Assembly (NCBI GenBank): GCA_038532735.1
Contig: JBCBAC010000003.1
Span: 1-64,000, forward strand
Origin: JAHTBL01 sp038532735
GTDB taxonomy: Bacteria > Pseudomonadota > Alphaproteobacteria > Rhodobacterales > Rhodobacteraceae
Direction of reading: 5' to 3'
DNA length: 64,000 nucleotides
In this document: piece by piece, positions 45,169-52,272 of the stretch
Layout: every line of letters starts with the position of its first letter
Numbering within the stretch: the first letter of the stretch is position 1
Translations under genes and position numbers: made by a program
Notes under the pieces: model-generated
Seen by the model: the letters and a program-made list of their open reading frames with translations, nothing else
Database searches by the model: none
What the model was told of the DNA's origin: nothing

Positions 45169-45893
45169 CCCTGCTGCTTTTGTCCGGCACGGCGGAAGCG
45201 CGTGATCTGGCCAAGCTCTTGGCGGCGGAGGGTCTTGCCGCCGTTGCGTCTCTGGCCGGGGCCACCCGCGCGCCTGCGGCGCAGCCGATCCCGACGCGGA
45301 TCGGTGGCTTTGGCGGGGAGGCCGGGTTTCGCAGCTATCTGGCCGAGGCTGGGATCACCGCCGTGCTGGACGCGACGCATCCCTTTGCCGCGCGTATTTC
45401 GAGGCGGACGGCGTCGGTCTGCGCGCAGCTTGGCTTGCCGTATTGTCAGGTTTTGCGGCCGCCATGGGCGCCCACCGCTGAGGATCGCTGGACGTTCATT
45501 GGGGCTGAGGAAGACGCCGCGCATCATATCGGTCCAGAGGACACTGTCTTTCTGGCAACCGGGCGTCAGACGCTAAGCCGGTTTGGCAATCTGGAGGGCA
45601 GGCGGCTTTATTGTCGGCAGATTGACCCGCCCGACGCGCCGTTTCCCTTTCCCAACGGTCGTTATGTTGTGGGTCGTCCGCCTTTCAGCGTGGCGCAGGA
45701 GGTGGAATTGTTCCGTGAGCTGAAAATCGACTGGCTGGTGGTGAAAAATGCGGGCGGCGCGACAAGCTTTTCCAAACTGGTGGCCGCGCGCGCGTTGGGA
45801 GTACCCGTTTTGATGATCGACCGACCCGCGCAACCGGATGCGCTGCGTGTCAGCAGCGTGGCAGCCGCCATGGATTGGGTGCGCGGCCTATGA
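45165..45893 (+). CDS. cobK: Precorrin-6A reductase CobK/CbiJ
   Basis: NADPH-dependent reductase of the corrin macrocycle, 242 residues. It begins MTLLLLSGTAEARDLAKLL, the family nucleotide-binding start, and contains VLDATHPFAARISRRTASVC, FLATGRQTLSRF and LVVKNAGGATSFSKLVAARA. It overlaps cbiD before it and the glycosylase gene after it by 4 bp each, so all three are translationally coupled. Confidence 0.93.
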   Translation: MTLLLLSGTAEARDLAKLLAAEGLAAVASLAGATRAPAAQPIPTRIGGFGGEAGFRSYLAEAGITAVLDATHPFAARISRRTASVCAQLGLPYCQVLRPPWAPTAEDRWTFIGAEEDAAHHIGPEDTVFLATGRQTLSRFGNLEGRRLYCRQIDPPDAPFPFPNGRYVVGRPPFSVAQEVELFRELKIDWLVVKNAGGATSFSKLVAARALGVPVLMIDRPAQPDALRVSSVAAAMDWVRGL

Positions 45894-46519
45894 TCGGGCG
45901 CGTGATCCAAGGGCATGATTGCGTCGCCGAAGGGGCGGAGTATCTGTGCCGGATTGAGCCACGCTTTGCGGACGCCTATGCGCAGACCGGGCCGCTGCCT
46001 TTGCGTTTGAAATCAGACGGATACGCGACATTGCTCAACGCGATTGTCAGCCAGCAGGTGAGTGTGGCGGCCGCCGATGCGATCTGGCGGCGCGTGAAAG
46101 CGGCGGGTTTGACGGGCCCGCGCAAGGTCATGTGGGCCTCGGACGAGGAGTTGCGCGCCTGCGGGTTGAGCCGCCAGAAAGTGCGCTATGCCCGCGAGTT
46201 GGCCAAGGCGGGCATCAATTACAAAGCCTTGCGCACCGCCCCCACGGAAGAGGTGGTGGCGACCTTGGTCGCCGTGCCAGGCATCGGCGTCTGGACGGCA
46301 GAGATCTACGCGATGTTCTCTCTCGGACGGGCGGATGTGTTCGCGCCGGGTGATCTGGCCTTGCAAGAGGCGGTTCGGCTGCTCTTTGAGTTGGACGCGC
46401 GCCCGAAAGACCGCGCGCTGCGTCAAATGGCAGAAGCGTGGTCGCCGTGGCGAGGCGTTGCGGCGCGGCTGCTCTGGGCCTACTACAAGGTGGAAAAGGA
46501 TCGAGAGGGCATCAGATGA
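45890..46519 (+). CDS. DNA-3-methyladenine glycosylase II (AlkA-type, HhH-GPD)
   Basis: Base-excision repair enzyme that removes alkylated purines. It has 209 residues from the ATG that overlaps the cobK stop. The HhH-GPD fold is visible: LLNAIVSQQVSVAAADAIWR, then CGLSRQKVRYARELA, the hairpin VPGIGVWTAEIYAM and the catalytic aspartate in DVFAPGDLALQEAV. It lacks the N-terminal domain of E. coli AlkA, as in the short bacterial form. The link to cobalamin genes is positional only. Confidence 0.92.
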   Translation: MIGRVIQGHDCVAEGAEYLCRIEPRFADAYAQTGPLPLRLKSDGYATLLNAIVSQQVSVAAADAIWRRVKAAGLTGPRKVMWASDEELRACGLSRQKVRYARELAKAGINYKALRTAPTEEVVATLVAVPGIGVWTAEIYAMFSLGRADVFAPGDLALQEAVRLLFELDARPKDRALRQMAEAWSPWRGVAARLLWAYYKVEKDREGIR

Positions 46520-47184
46520 CACGAGCATTGCGCGCAGAGCGGGTTGAAGCAGCTTCCGGAGAGGCGCGATCAATCGTTGTCTTTCTGCATGGCTACGGGG
46601 CCAACGGCAAAGACCTGATCGGTTTGGCAGAGCCGCTGGCCGAGCATATGCCGGACACGTTGTTCGTAGCGCCGGACGCGCCTGAGAGTATTTCGGGCCT
46701 TTTTGGTGGGCTGCAATGGTTTCCGATCCCGTGGATTGACGGATCAAGCGAGGAAGACGCGGCGGCTGGATTGCAAGCTGCGGCTGCGGATCTGAACGCC
46801 TTTCTCGACGGGCTTTTGGTGGAGGAAGACATGCTGCCCGAGCAGTTGATTCTGTTTGGTTTTTCCCAAGGGACAATGATGTCGCTGCATGTGGCGCCGC
46901 GGCGGGAGGATCCGGTTGCGGGCATCGTGGCCTTCTCTGGACGCCTGCTGGAGCCGGAGCTTTTGGGCGACGAAACGGTCAGCAAAATGCCTATCGTGTT
47001 GATCCATGGCGATGCCGATGACGTGGTGCCGCCGCAATCGCTGCCGCAGGCCGCGGAGGCACTGCAGGAGGCCGGTTTTACCGAGATTTATGCCCATATC
47101 ATGAAGGGTACCGCGCATGGCATTGCCCCCGATGGGTTGAGCGTTGCCTTGGGCTTCATGCGCAAGCATCTGGGCTACGAATGA
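46516..47184 (+). CDS. Phospholipase/carboxylesterase family alpha/beta hydrolase
   Basis: A 222-residue serine hydrolase related to dienelactone hydrolase and bacterial carboxylesterase/acyl-protein thioesterase. The oxyanion segment is VVFLHGYGANGKDL, the nucleophile is the serine of LFGFSQGTMMSL, the acid is in LIHGDADDVVPPQSL and the histidine in MKGTAHGIAPDGL. It overlaps the glycosylase gene by 4 bp (ATGA). The natural substrate is unknown. Confidence 0.9.
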   Translation: MTRALRAERVEAASGEARSIVVFLHGYGANGKDLIGLAEPLAEHMPDTLFVAPDAPESISGLFGGLQWFPIPWIDGSSEEDAAAGLQAAAADLNAFLDGLLVEEDMLPEQLILFGFSQGTMMSLHVAPRREDPVAGIVAFSGRLLEPELLGDETVSKMPIVLIHGDADDVVPPQSLPQAAEALQEAGFTEIYAHIMKGTAHGIAPDGLSVALGFMRKHLGYE

Positions 47185-47206
47185 CGTCAAACTGCCTGTG
47201 CACGTC

Positions 47207-47261
47207 ATGCAGATCGGATGCATATCCGATGCATATGTGATGCAGATCCCATACAGATGTC
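47207..47261. repeat. Five tandem 11-bp repeats (iteron-like) upstream of HNH gene
   Basis: Contiguous 11-bp units: ATGCAGATCGG, ATGCATATCCG, ATGCATATGTG, ATGCAGATCCC and a weaker ATACAGATGTC. The consensus is ATGCA(G/T)AT followed by three variable bases, and the 11-bp step is one helical turn. They begin 22 bp after the esterase stop and end 180 bp before the HNH gene. The sequence is non-coding as far as I can see. Confidence 0.85.
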
Positions 47262-47440
47262 TACGCGCATTCTGTTATGTCATGGATTTGTGATCTGAGG
47301 CGGGTAACCGGACTGCGACAGTATCGCAGATGAAGGGGGTTGCCCGAAGACGGACGCGATATATAGTCATGACAAGTGTTGGGGCGGGGCTCCCGCCTTG
47401 ATGCCGAGAAACAGGCTCAGGACGCGGAGATTTTGCTCGC

Positions 47441-48025
47441 ATGGACGGCGCTTTCAGGACGAATTTTGTACGCGAACCCAACAACCTCAAGCACAAGCCT
47501 GCGCTTGTACTGAATGCGGATTATCGGCCGCTTTCCTATTACCCGCTGTCGCTTTGGCCGTGGCAGGATGCGATCAAGGCCGCGTGGCTGGACCGGGTGA
47601 ACATCGTGGCGGAGTATGACGACGTGGTGCACAGCCCCTCAACGACGATCCGAATACCGTCTGTCGTGGTGTTGAAAGACTATGTGAAACCTCAAAAGCG
47701 CGTGGCCTTCACGCGCTTTAATTTATTTCTGAGGGATGAATTTGAGTGTCAGTATTGTTCCTCCACCGGGGATCTGACATTTGACCACGTGGTTCCGCGC
47801 GCGCGGGGCGGGGTGACGAGTTGGGAGAACGTGGTCGCGGCCTGCTCGAAGTGCAATCTGAAGAAGGGTGCGCGGTCGCTGAAGCAGGCGGGGCTGTCCC
47901 TGAAGAAGCCGCCACGGCAACCGGGCTCGGAGGAGTTGCGGAACCTCGGCCGGAAGTTCCCGCCGAACCATCTGCATGAGAGCTGGATGGATTTTCTCTA
48001 TTGGGATGCGGAATTGGAGGCGTGA
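47441..48025 (+). CDS. HNH endonuclease family protein
   Basis: A 194-residue protein with a C-terminal HNH zinc-supported nuclease module: Cys103-x2-Cys106 (ECQYCSSTGDLTFDHVVPRA), His116, Asn130 (GGVTSWENVVAAC) and Cys135-x2-Cys138. The N-terminal half (VLNADYRPLSYYPLSLWPW, followed by AIKAAWLDRVNIVAEYDD) is the conserved domain of chromosomal HNH proteins that are widespread in bacteria and not linked to mobile introns. Its cellular role is unknown; repair or RNA/DNA processing is possible. The stop codon lies in a perfect 10-bp hairpin. Confidence 0.9.
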   Translation: MDGAFRTNFVREPNNLKHKPALVLNADYRPLSYYPLSLWPWQDAIKAAWLDRVNIVAEYDDVVHSPSTTIRIPSVVVLKDYVKPQKRVAFTRFNLFLRDEFECQYCSSTGDLTFDHVVPRARGGVTSWENVVAACSKCNLKKGARSLKQAGLSLKKPPRQPGSEELRNLGRKFPPNHLHESWMDFLYWDAELEA

Positions 48026-48084
48026 CTTCCCGGGTGGGAAGTCACGGACCCGGTAGGTGAATTAGAGCGGAGCGAGAATTCACC
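48022..48084. repeat. Two successive perfect inverted repeats at the 3' end of the HNH gene
   Basis: GTGACTTCCC (48022-48031) pairs with GGGAAGTCAC (48036-48045). GGTGAATT (48056-48063) pairs with AATTCACC (48077-48084). Neither is followed by a T-run. The first includes the HNH stop codon. Confidence 0.6.
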
Positions 48085-48179
48085 AGTAAGATCGTGGAGG
48101 CATCGCTAAGTGTTCGCTTTGCAGATTTAGCGCAATTTCGCGGCGGCTACATTTCATTTCCATGAGGGGGTTCGAAACA

Positions 48180-48662
48180 TCAATCGCCGAAACGTATCCG
48201 CGCGGCGATCCCTTCAATTGGCGAATACAACAACAACGTCTCTGAAGTGGATGAATAGTACGAACCTGAGTTGTTATGTGCCCGACTCAAACGAGCATTG
48301 AGGTCATCTGGCCAGAGATAGATACATTCCCCAAGGACGTCATGTCGCCCGTCTGGCACTCTGACGGGTGTCTCTGTCCATTGCCCACCCCAGCTATCGG
48401 GAACAGTTGGAGAACTTTTTGGTGAAATATTGACGATGGCATAGCTGCAGCCAAATACTTTACCACCCCAGGGATGTTCACCCCAGTGCCATCGACGACT
48501 TTCAACAACATCGTCATATTCCAACAAGTCTGTAAAATATGTGCGAGCGAAAAGCGGACTTTGAATAAAGTGTGCCCCGCACCACCAAAAAAAGATGGCG
48601 ATCAATGGAAGCGCGACCGATGCTCCAAGAACAGAAAATGCTACCGTTCCAAGTTTTTTCAT
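48180..48662 (-). CDS. Hypothetical membrane-anchored protein, 160 residues
   Basis: Not recognised. An N-terminal hydrophobic helix (residues about 7-33, GTVAFSVLGASVALPLIAIF) is followed by a globular part presumably outside the cytoplasm, rich in Trp and Tyr (RRWHWGEHPWGGKVFGCSYA) with Cys72 and Cys112 able to form a disulfide. The base composition is clearly more AT-rich than the neighbours, and the gene sits alone between repeat elements, which hints at recent acquisition. The ribosome site before ATG 48662 is weak. Real but functionally unknown. Confidence 0.6.
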   Translation of the reverse strand: MKKLGTVAFSVLGASVALPLIAIFFWWCGAHFIQSPLFARTYFTDLLEYDDVVESRRWHWGEHPWGGKVFGCSYAIVNISPKSSPTVPDSWGGQWTETPVRVPDGRHDVLGECIYLWPDDLNARLSRAHNNSGSYYSSTSETLLLYSPIEGIAARIRFGD

Positions 48663-48756
48663 AGCGTTTGGTACTCAAATCCTGAAAGGCTACGGTGGCT
48701 ACGTTGAAAAACGAGGTCAATATTGGCTTCTTACTAAATATTTTATACCGATCTAA

Positions 48757-48811
48757 CCAGCCCGATGCGCGCCGGAGGCGCCGGGCATCGCCAGACCGCC
48801 CCACGGGCTGG
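48757..48811. repeat. Nested palindromic element (REP-like)
   Basis: Outer arms CCAGCCCG (48757-48764) and CGGGCTGG (48804-48811) enclose a smaller GC-rich hairpin (GCGCC-gga-GGCGC region and GATGC/GCATC). Such compact elements are often dispersed in roseobacter-type intergenic DNA; dispersal is not testable here. Confidence 0.5.
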
Positions 48812-48941
48812 CGATTTGGTGGAGCTGGGTGCATCGCTCGTCTGGAAGATGTGTTTGGCTGCCATAAAGCGCTGAAGAAGGGCGTTTTGATCGCCATACC
48901 TCGGTCTGGCGCTGACCGGCTTGGGGTGTGGTTTGGGTCAT

Positions 48942-48998
48942 CCTCGGACGTGATCCGAGGGTCTTCGGAGGCCTGAGACCCTCAATCGAGTTGAGGGT
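48942..48998. repeat. Tandem short palindromes downstream of the radical SAM gene
   Basis: CCTCGG/CCGAGG (48942-48947, 48955-48960) and ACCCTCAA/TTGAGGGT (48978-48985, 48991-48998) are perfect hairpins. GGGTCT/AGACCC (48959-48964, 48976-48981) can form an alternative pairing. They lie 19 bp beyond the radical SAM stop and may act as a 3' stabiliser or be a dispersed repeat. Confidence 0.55.
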
Positions 48999-49016
48999 GA
49001 CGCGAGACGCAGCAAT

Positions 49017-49964
49017 TTAGGCGGAACAACTCGCCCCGCCCAGAACGCAGAACTTCGCGCAGTGAGGGTGGTTGAGCTGGACGGAGCCTTCGGCTTCTTC
49101 CAAGGAATGGCCCAGTTCGAACTCTGGCGCGTAGGGCAGTAAGGTGCAGGCGAGCACAGCGGGTTTCTCGGCGCCTTTGCGTTTCACGACCATGCGGGAG
49201 GAGGCGCACATTACGTCGTCGGGGCTTTTGTTCAAGATGCCCCAGCAGGCCGTCGTGATCTCGGGCACATCGACGGTTTCGTCCATCTCGGGAAAGAGGA
49301 TCGTCTCGCCGGGGTTGTGCGCATCGATGTCAAATCCATGCTGGGCGTAGAGTGCGGCATAGCCTGCTCGGCCATCGGCCTCGCTTTCGCCCCAGACAGT
49401 GCGGCCGGCGACGGCCATTTTGAAGCCATGATCGCGGAGCCATTCCATGCCTTTAATCATCAGCGCGAAACTGCCTTTGCCGCGTTCCTTGTTGTGCAGC
49501 TCCTCGGACCAATGATCGATCGAAATGCGTAAGGTCAGCTTGCCGGGATAGGCCGCGTTCAGCTCGAGCAGGCCCGCCTGCATCTTTTTGCGCATCATCG
49601 GGCGCATGGCGTTGGTAAGGATCAGCACGTCATAGCCGCGCGCGAGCGAGGCGCGGGTGATGTCGATCATGTCGGGGTTCATGAAGGGCTCGCCACCGGT
49701 GAAGGCGATTTCGCGGACGTTCCAGTCACGATCTTCCAGCTGGTCGAGGTAATCCTCCACCTCAGCGGTCGTGATGTAGACCAGCCGGTCATTGGTGGGA
49801 GAGCTTTCGATATAGCAGTTCAGACACTCGATATTGCAGAGCGTGCCGGTGTTGAACCAAAGCGTCTCAGGGTTGCGCAATTCGACCGATGCGCGGGTCT
49901 CGCCCTTGGCGGTGGTGTAGGGGTCCGTGAACTTGCCAGGGGCCTGCAGCGCTAAGTCTTTCAT
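49017..49964 (-). CDS. Radical SAM protein with C-terminal cysteine cluster, function unknown
   Basis: A 315-residue radical SAM enzyme. The 4Fe-4S/SAM motif is Cys43-x3-Cys47-x2-Cys50 (TLCNIECLNCYI), and the SAM-binding GGEP is in AFTGGEPFMNP (residues 88-97). Six more cysteines follow: 240, 253, 273, 302, 306 and 313. The last three lie in HCAKFCVLGGASC, which suggests at least one auxiliary Fe-S cluster as in SPASM/twitch enzymes. It stands alone, divergent from zwf, with no obvious peptide or cofactor partner. A good ribosome site (GAGGTTCC region) precedes ATG 49964. No substrate can be named. Confidence 0.88.
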   Translation of the reverse strand: MKDLALQAPGKFTDPYTTAKGETRASVELRNPETLWFNTGTLCNIECLNCYIESSPTNDRLVYITTAEVEDYLDQLEDRDWNVREIAFTGGEPFMNPDMIDITRASLARGYDVLILTNAMRPMMRKKMQAGLLELNAAYPGKLTLRISIDHWSEELHNKERGKGSFALMIKGMEWLRDHGFKMAVAGRTVWGESEADGRAGYAALYAQHGFDIDAHNPGETILFPEMDETVDVPEITTACWGILNKSPDDVMCASSRMVVKRKGAEKPAVLACTLLPYAPEFELGHSLEEAEGSVQLNHPHCAKFCVLGGASCSA

Positions 49965-50092
49965 CGGAACCTCTTTTTACCTGCAAGCGGTGTATCTGCC
50001 GCGCTGCAGTATGAAAAGCCCATGTCGCAGGGCTGACACCATTGTGAAGCTGGGCGAGCCTGCTAGACTTTTGCGAAGCCGCAGGGTAGAGC

Positions 50093-50121
50093 TTGCGTGT
50101 GCGTTAGCGCTAACAAAATAC
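50093..50121 (+). promoter_or_regulatory. LacI-type operator palindrome in the zwf promoter
   Basis: GTTAGCGCTAAC (50103-50114) is a perfect 12-bp palindrome with central CG, the form typical of LacI-family sugar regulators. It lies in the spacer of a possible promoter, TTGCGT (50093-50098) and AAATAC (50116-50121) with 17 bp between, and 24 bp before the zwf start. Binding there would block transcription. No lacI-type gene is nearby. Confidence 0.6.
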
Positions 50122-50138
50122 GAATTATAGGACGTCCC

Positions 50139-51587
50139 ATGGTTTCGCGCGTTATTCCGGTCGATAGTTTCGATCTGGTCATTTTCGGAGGCACCGGCGA
50201 TCTGGCGCGCCGCAAGATCCTGCCCGCGCTCTTTCGGCGGTTTGTTGCAGGCCAGATGCCCGAGGATGCGCGCATCATCGGAGCGGCACGGTCCGAGTTG
50301 GATGACGACGGCTACCGCGCCTTTGTGCGCGAGGCTCTGGCGGAGTTTGTGCCCAAAGCGGAGGCGTCAGATGTCGACAGGTTTGTCGGCGCTTTGGGTT
50401 ATGTCCCGGTCGACGCGCGCGGCACCAACGGGTGGGAAGAGTTGGCCAAGCGCATGCGCGATGGTGTGATCCGCGCGTTCTATTTGTCGGTGGGCCCGGG
50501 TCTTTTCGGCGATCTGGCAGAGCGGTTGCATCAATACGGCATGGCGGATGACGACAGCCGGATCGTGGTCGAAAAACCCTTTGGCCGCGATCTGGAGAGC
50601 GCCAAGGCGTTGAATGCGGTGCTTGTGGGGGCGTTTGACGAAAGTCAGATCTACCGGATTGACCATTATCTGGGCAAGGAAACGGTTCAGAACCTGATGG
50701 CCGTGCGTTTCGGTAATGTTCTTTTTGAGCCATTGTGGAACAGCCAATATGTCGATCACATCCAGATCACCGTGGCCGAGACCGTGGGCGTTGGTGGGCG
50801 CGGGGGCTATTACGACAAATCGGGTGCGATGCGCGATATGGTGCAAAACCACCTGATGCAGTTGCTGTGTCTTATCGCGATGGAGCCGCCCTCGAAATTC
50901 GACCCGGATGCGGTGCGCGATGAAAAGCTGAAAGTGATCCGCGCGCTGGACCCGGTGGCGCATCACCACATCGTGCGTGGTCAATATAGCGAGACGAAAG
51001 ACACGCCAAGCTACCGCGAGGATGCTGAAAACCCGCGCAGTTTCACCGAGAGCTTCATCGCGATGAAGCTGGGGATTTCCAACTGGCGATGGGCGGGCAC
51101 GCCATTTTATCTGCGGACGGGCAAACGGCTGCGGGCGCGGTCTTCGGAGATTGTGGTGGTGTTCAAGGATGCGCCCCATTCGATCTTTGGCGCCGATCAG
51201 GGCACCCATCGCAACGTGCTGACGATCCAGCTGCAGCCCAATGAGGGCATGACGCTGGATGTCACGATCAAGGAACCGGGGCCGGGGGGCATGCGTCTGC
51301 TGGACGTGCCTTTGGACATGACGTTCGCAGAGGCCTTGGGGCCAGAGGCCGAAGAGGTGCCCGATGCGTATGAGCGGCTGATCATGGATGTGATCCGGGG
51401 CAATCAGACGCTCTTTATGCGCGGCGATGAGGTGGAGGCGGCCTGGGCCTGGACGGACCCGCTGATCGCCGCGTGGCAAGCGCGCAATGACGTGCCGCAG
51501 CCTTATGATACGGGCAGTTCCGGCCCGGAGGATTCGCTGATGCTGATGCACCGGGATGGTCGCCGCTGGCGCGATATCCGCGAATGA
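50139..51587 (+). CDS. zwf: Glucose-6-phosphate 1-dehydrogenase
   Basis: Oxidises glucose 6-phosphate to 6-phosphogluconolactone, entry to the Entner-Doudoroff and pentose phosphate routes. ATG 50139 has AGGACG upstream and gives 482 residues; the earlier in-frame start runs through the operator. The nucleotide motif is VIFGGTGDLARRK, the substrate/catalytic segment is YRIDHYLGKETVQNL with the catalytic His, and VVEKPFGRDL is conserved. First gene of zwf-pgl-pgi. Confidence 0.97.
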   Translation: MVSRVIPVDSFDLVIFGGTGDLARRKILPALFRRFVAGQMPEDARIIGAARSELDDDGYRAFVREALAEFVPKAEASDVDRFVGALGYVPVDARGTNGWEELAKRMRDGVIRAFYLSVGPGLFGDLAERLHQYGMADDDSRIVVEKPFGRDLESAKALNAVLVGAFDESQIYRIDHYLGKETVQNLMAVRFGNVLFEPLWNSQYVDHIQITVAETVGVGGRGGYYDKSGAMRDMVQNHLMQLLCLIAMEPPSKFDPDAVRDEKLKVIRALDPVAHHHIVRGQYSETKDTPSYREDAENPRSFTESFIAMKLGISNWRWAGTPFYLRTGKRLRARSSEIVVVFKDAPHSIFGADQGTHRNVLTIQLQPNEGMTLDVTIKEPGPGGMRLLDVPLDMTFAEALGPEAEEVPDAYERLIMDVIRGNQTLFMRGDEVEAAWAWTDPLIAAWQARNDVPQPYDTGSSGPEDSLMLMHRDGRRWRDIRE

Positions 51588-51597
51588 GGAGGGGCAC

Positions 51598-52272
51598 ATG
51601 AACCTGATCGAATATCCCGATGTCGAGATGATGATGATCGACCTCGCCCAAACGTTGGTGGGCGAGTTGAACACCTGCCTGATGAAGCATGAATGGGCCT
51701 CTTTCGCGGTGCCGGGGGGCACGACGCCGGGGCCGATCTTTGACGTGATGTGCGCGGCGGATCTGGATTGGGCGCGGGTGCATGTGATGCTGACGGATGA
51801 GCGTTGGGTGCCGGAGGATGATGCGCGCTCAAACACAAGGCTGTTGCGGGAACGGCTCTTGGTGAATCGCGCGGCCAAGGCGCAATATGTGCCGCTTTAT
51901 GCGGAGGCGGCTCGGCCAGAGGATGCGCTGGACGGCCTTTCTGAGGCGATTGCGCCAGAATTGCCGATCTCTGTCATGTTGCTGGGGATGGGCGCGGATA
52001 TGCATACCGCGTCGCTTTTCCCCGGCGCGGACCGCTTGGCCGATGGGCTGGCAGAGGACGCACCGGTGCTGTTGCCGATGCGCGCCGATGGTGCGCCGGA
52101 GCCGCGGATTACGTTAACCATGCCTGTGCTCAAAGGCGCGATGGCGCGGCATCTGGTGATTACCGGGGCCGACAAACGCGACGCGTTGGAGCGCGCGCAG
52201 GGCCTCTCGCCCTTGGAGGCGCCGGTGGCCGCAATCCTTCCCGGCACAACCGTGCATTGGGCGGAGGCATGA
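51598..52272 (+). CDS. pgl: 6-phosphogluconolactonase
   Basis: Hydrolyses the lactone made by Zwf. The 224-residue protein starts at ATG 51598 with GAGGAGGGGC just upstream. DevB/SOL-type signatures are SFAVPGGTTPGPIFDVM, VHVMLTDERWVPEDDARSN and MLLGMGADMHTASLFPGA. It lies 10 bp after zwf and overlaps pgi by 4 bp, which fits a single sugar-catabolic operon. Confidence 0.95.
   Translation: MNLIEYPDVEMMMIDLAQTLVGELNTCLMKHEWASFAVPGGTTPGPIFDVMCAADLDWARVHVMLTDERWVPEDDARSNTRLLRERLLVNRAAKAQYVPLYAEAARPEDALDGLSEAIAPELPISVMLLGMGADMHTASLFPGADRLADGLAEDAPVLLPMRADGAPEPRITLTMPVLKGAMARHLVITGADKRDALERAQGLSPLEAPVAAILPGTTVHWAEA

Larger units (their letters stand above)
48663..49016. other. 354-bp intergenic region with palindromic repeats
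   Basis: No credible gene is seen. The left 90 bp are AT-rich and probably hold the promoter of the hypothetical gene on the minus strand. The rest is filled by two structured GC-rich elements (48757-48811 and 48942-48998). Open frames across them look like translated repeats. Confidence 0.55.

Noticed and set aside
47275..47632. Short frames on both strands around the start of the HNH gene
   Set aside because: They overlap the HNH coding region out of frame or have no ribosome site; the HNH gene explains the region.
48695..48976. 93-codon plus-strand frame in the gap before the radical SAM gene
   Set aside because: It is translated palindromic repeat sequence with no ribosome site.
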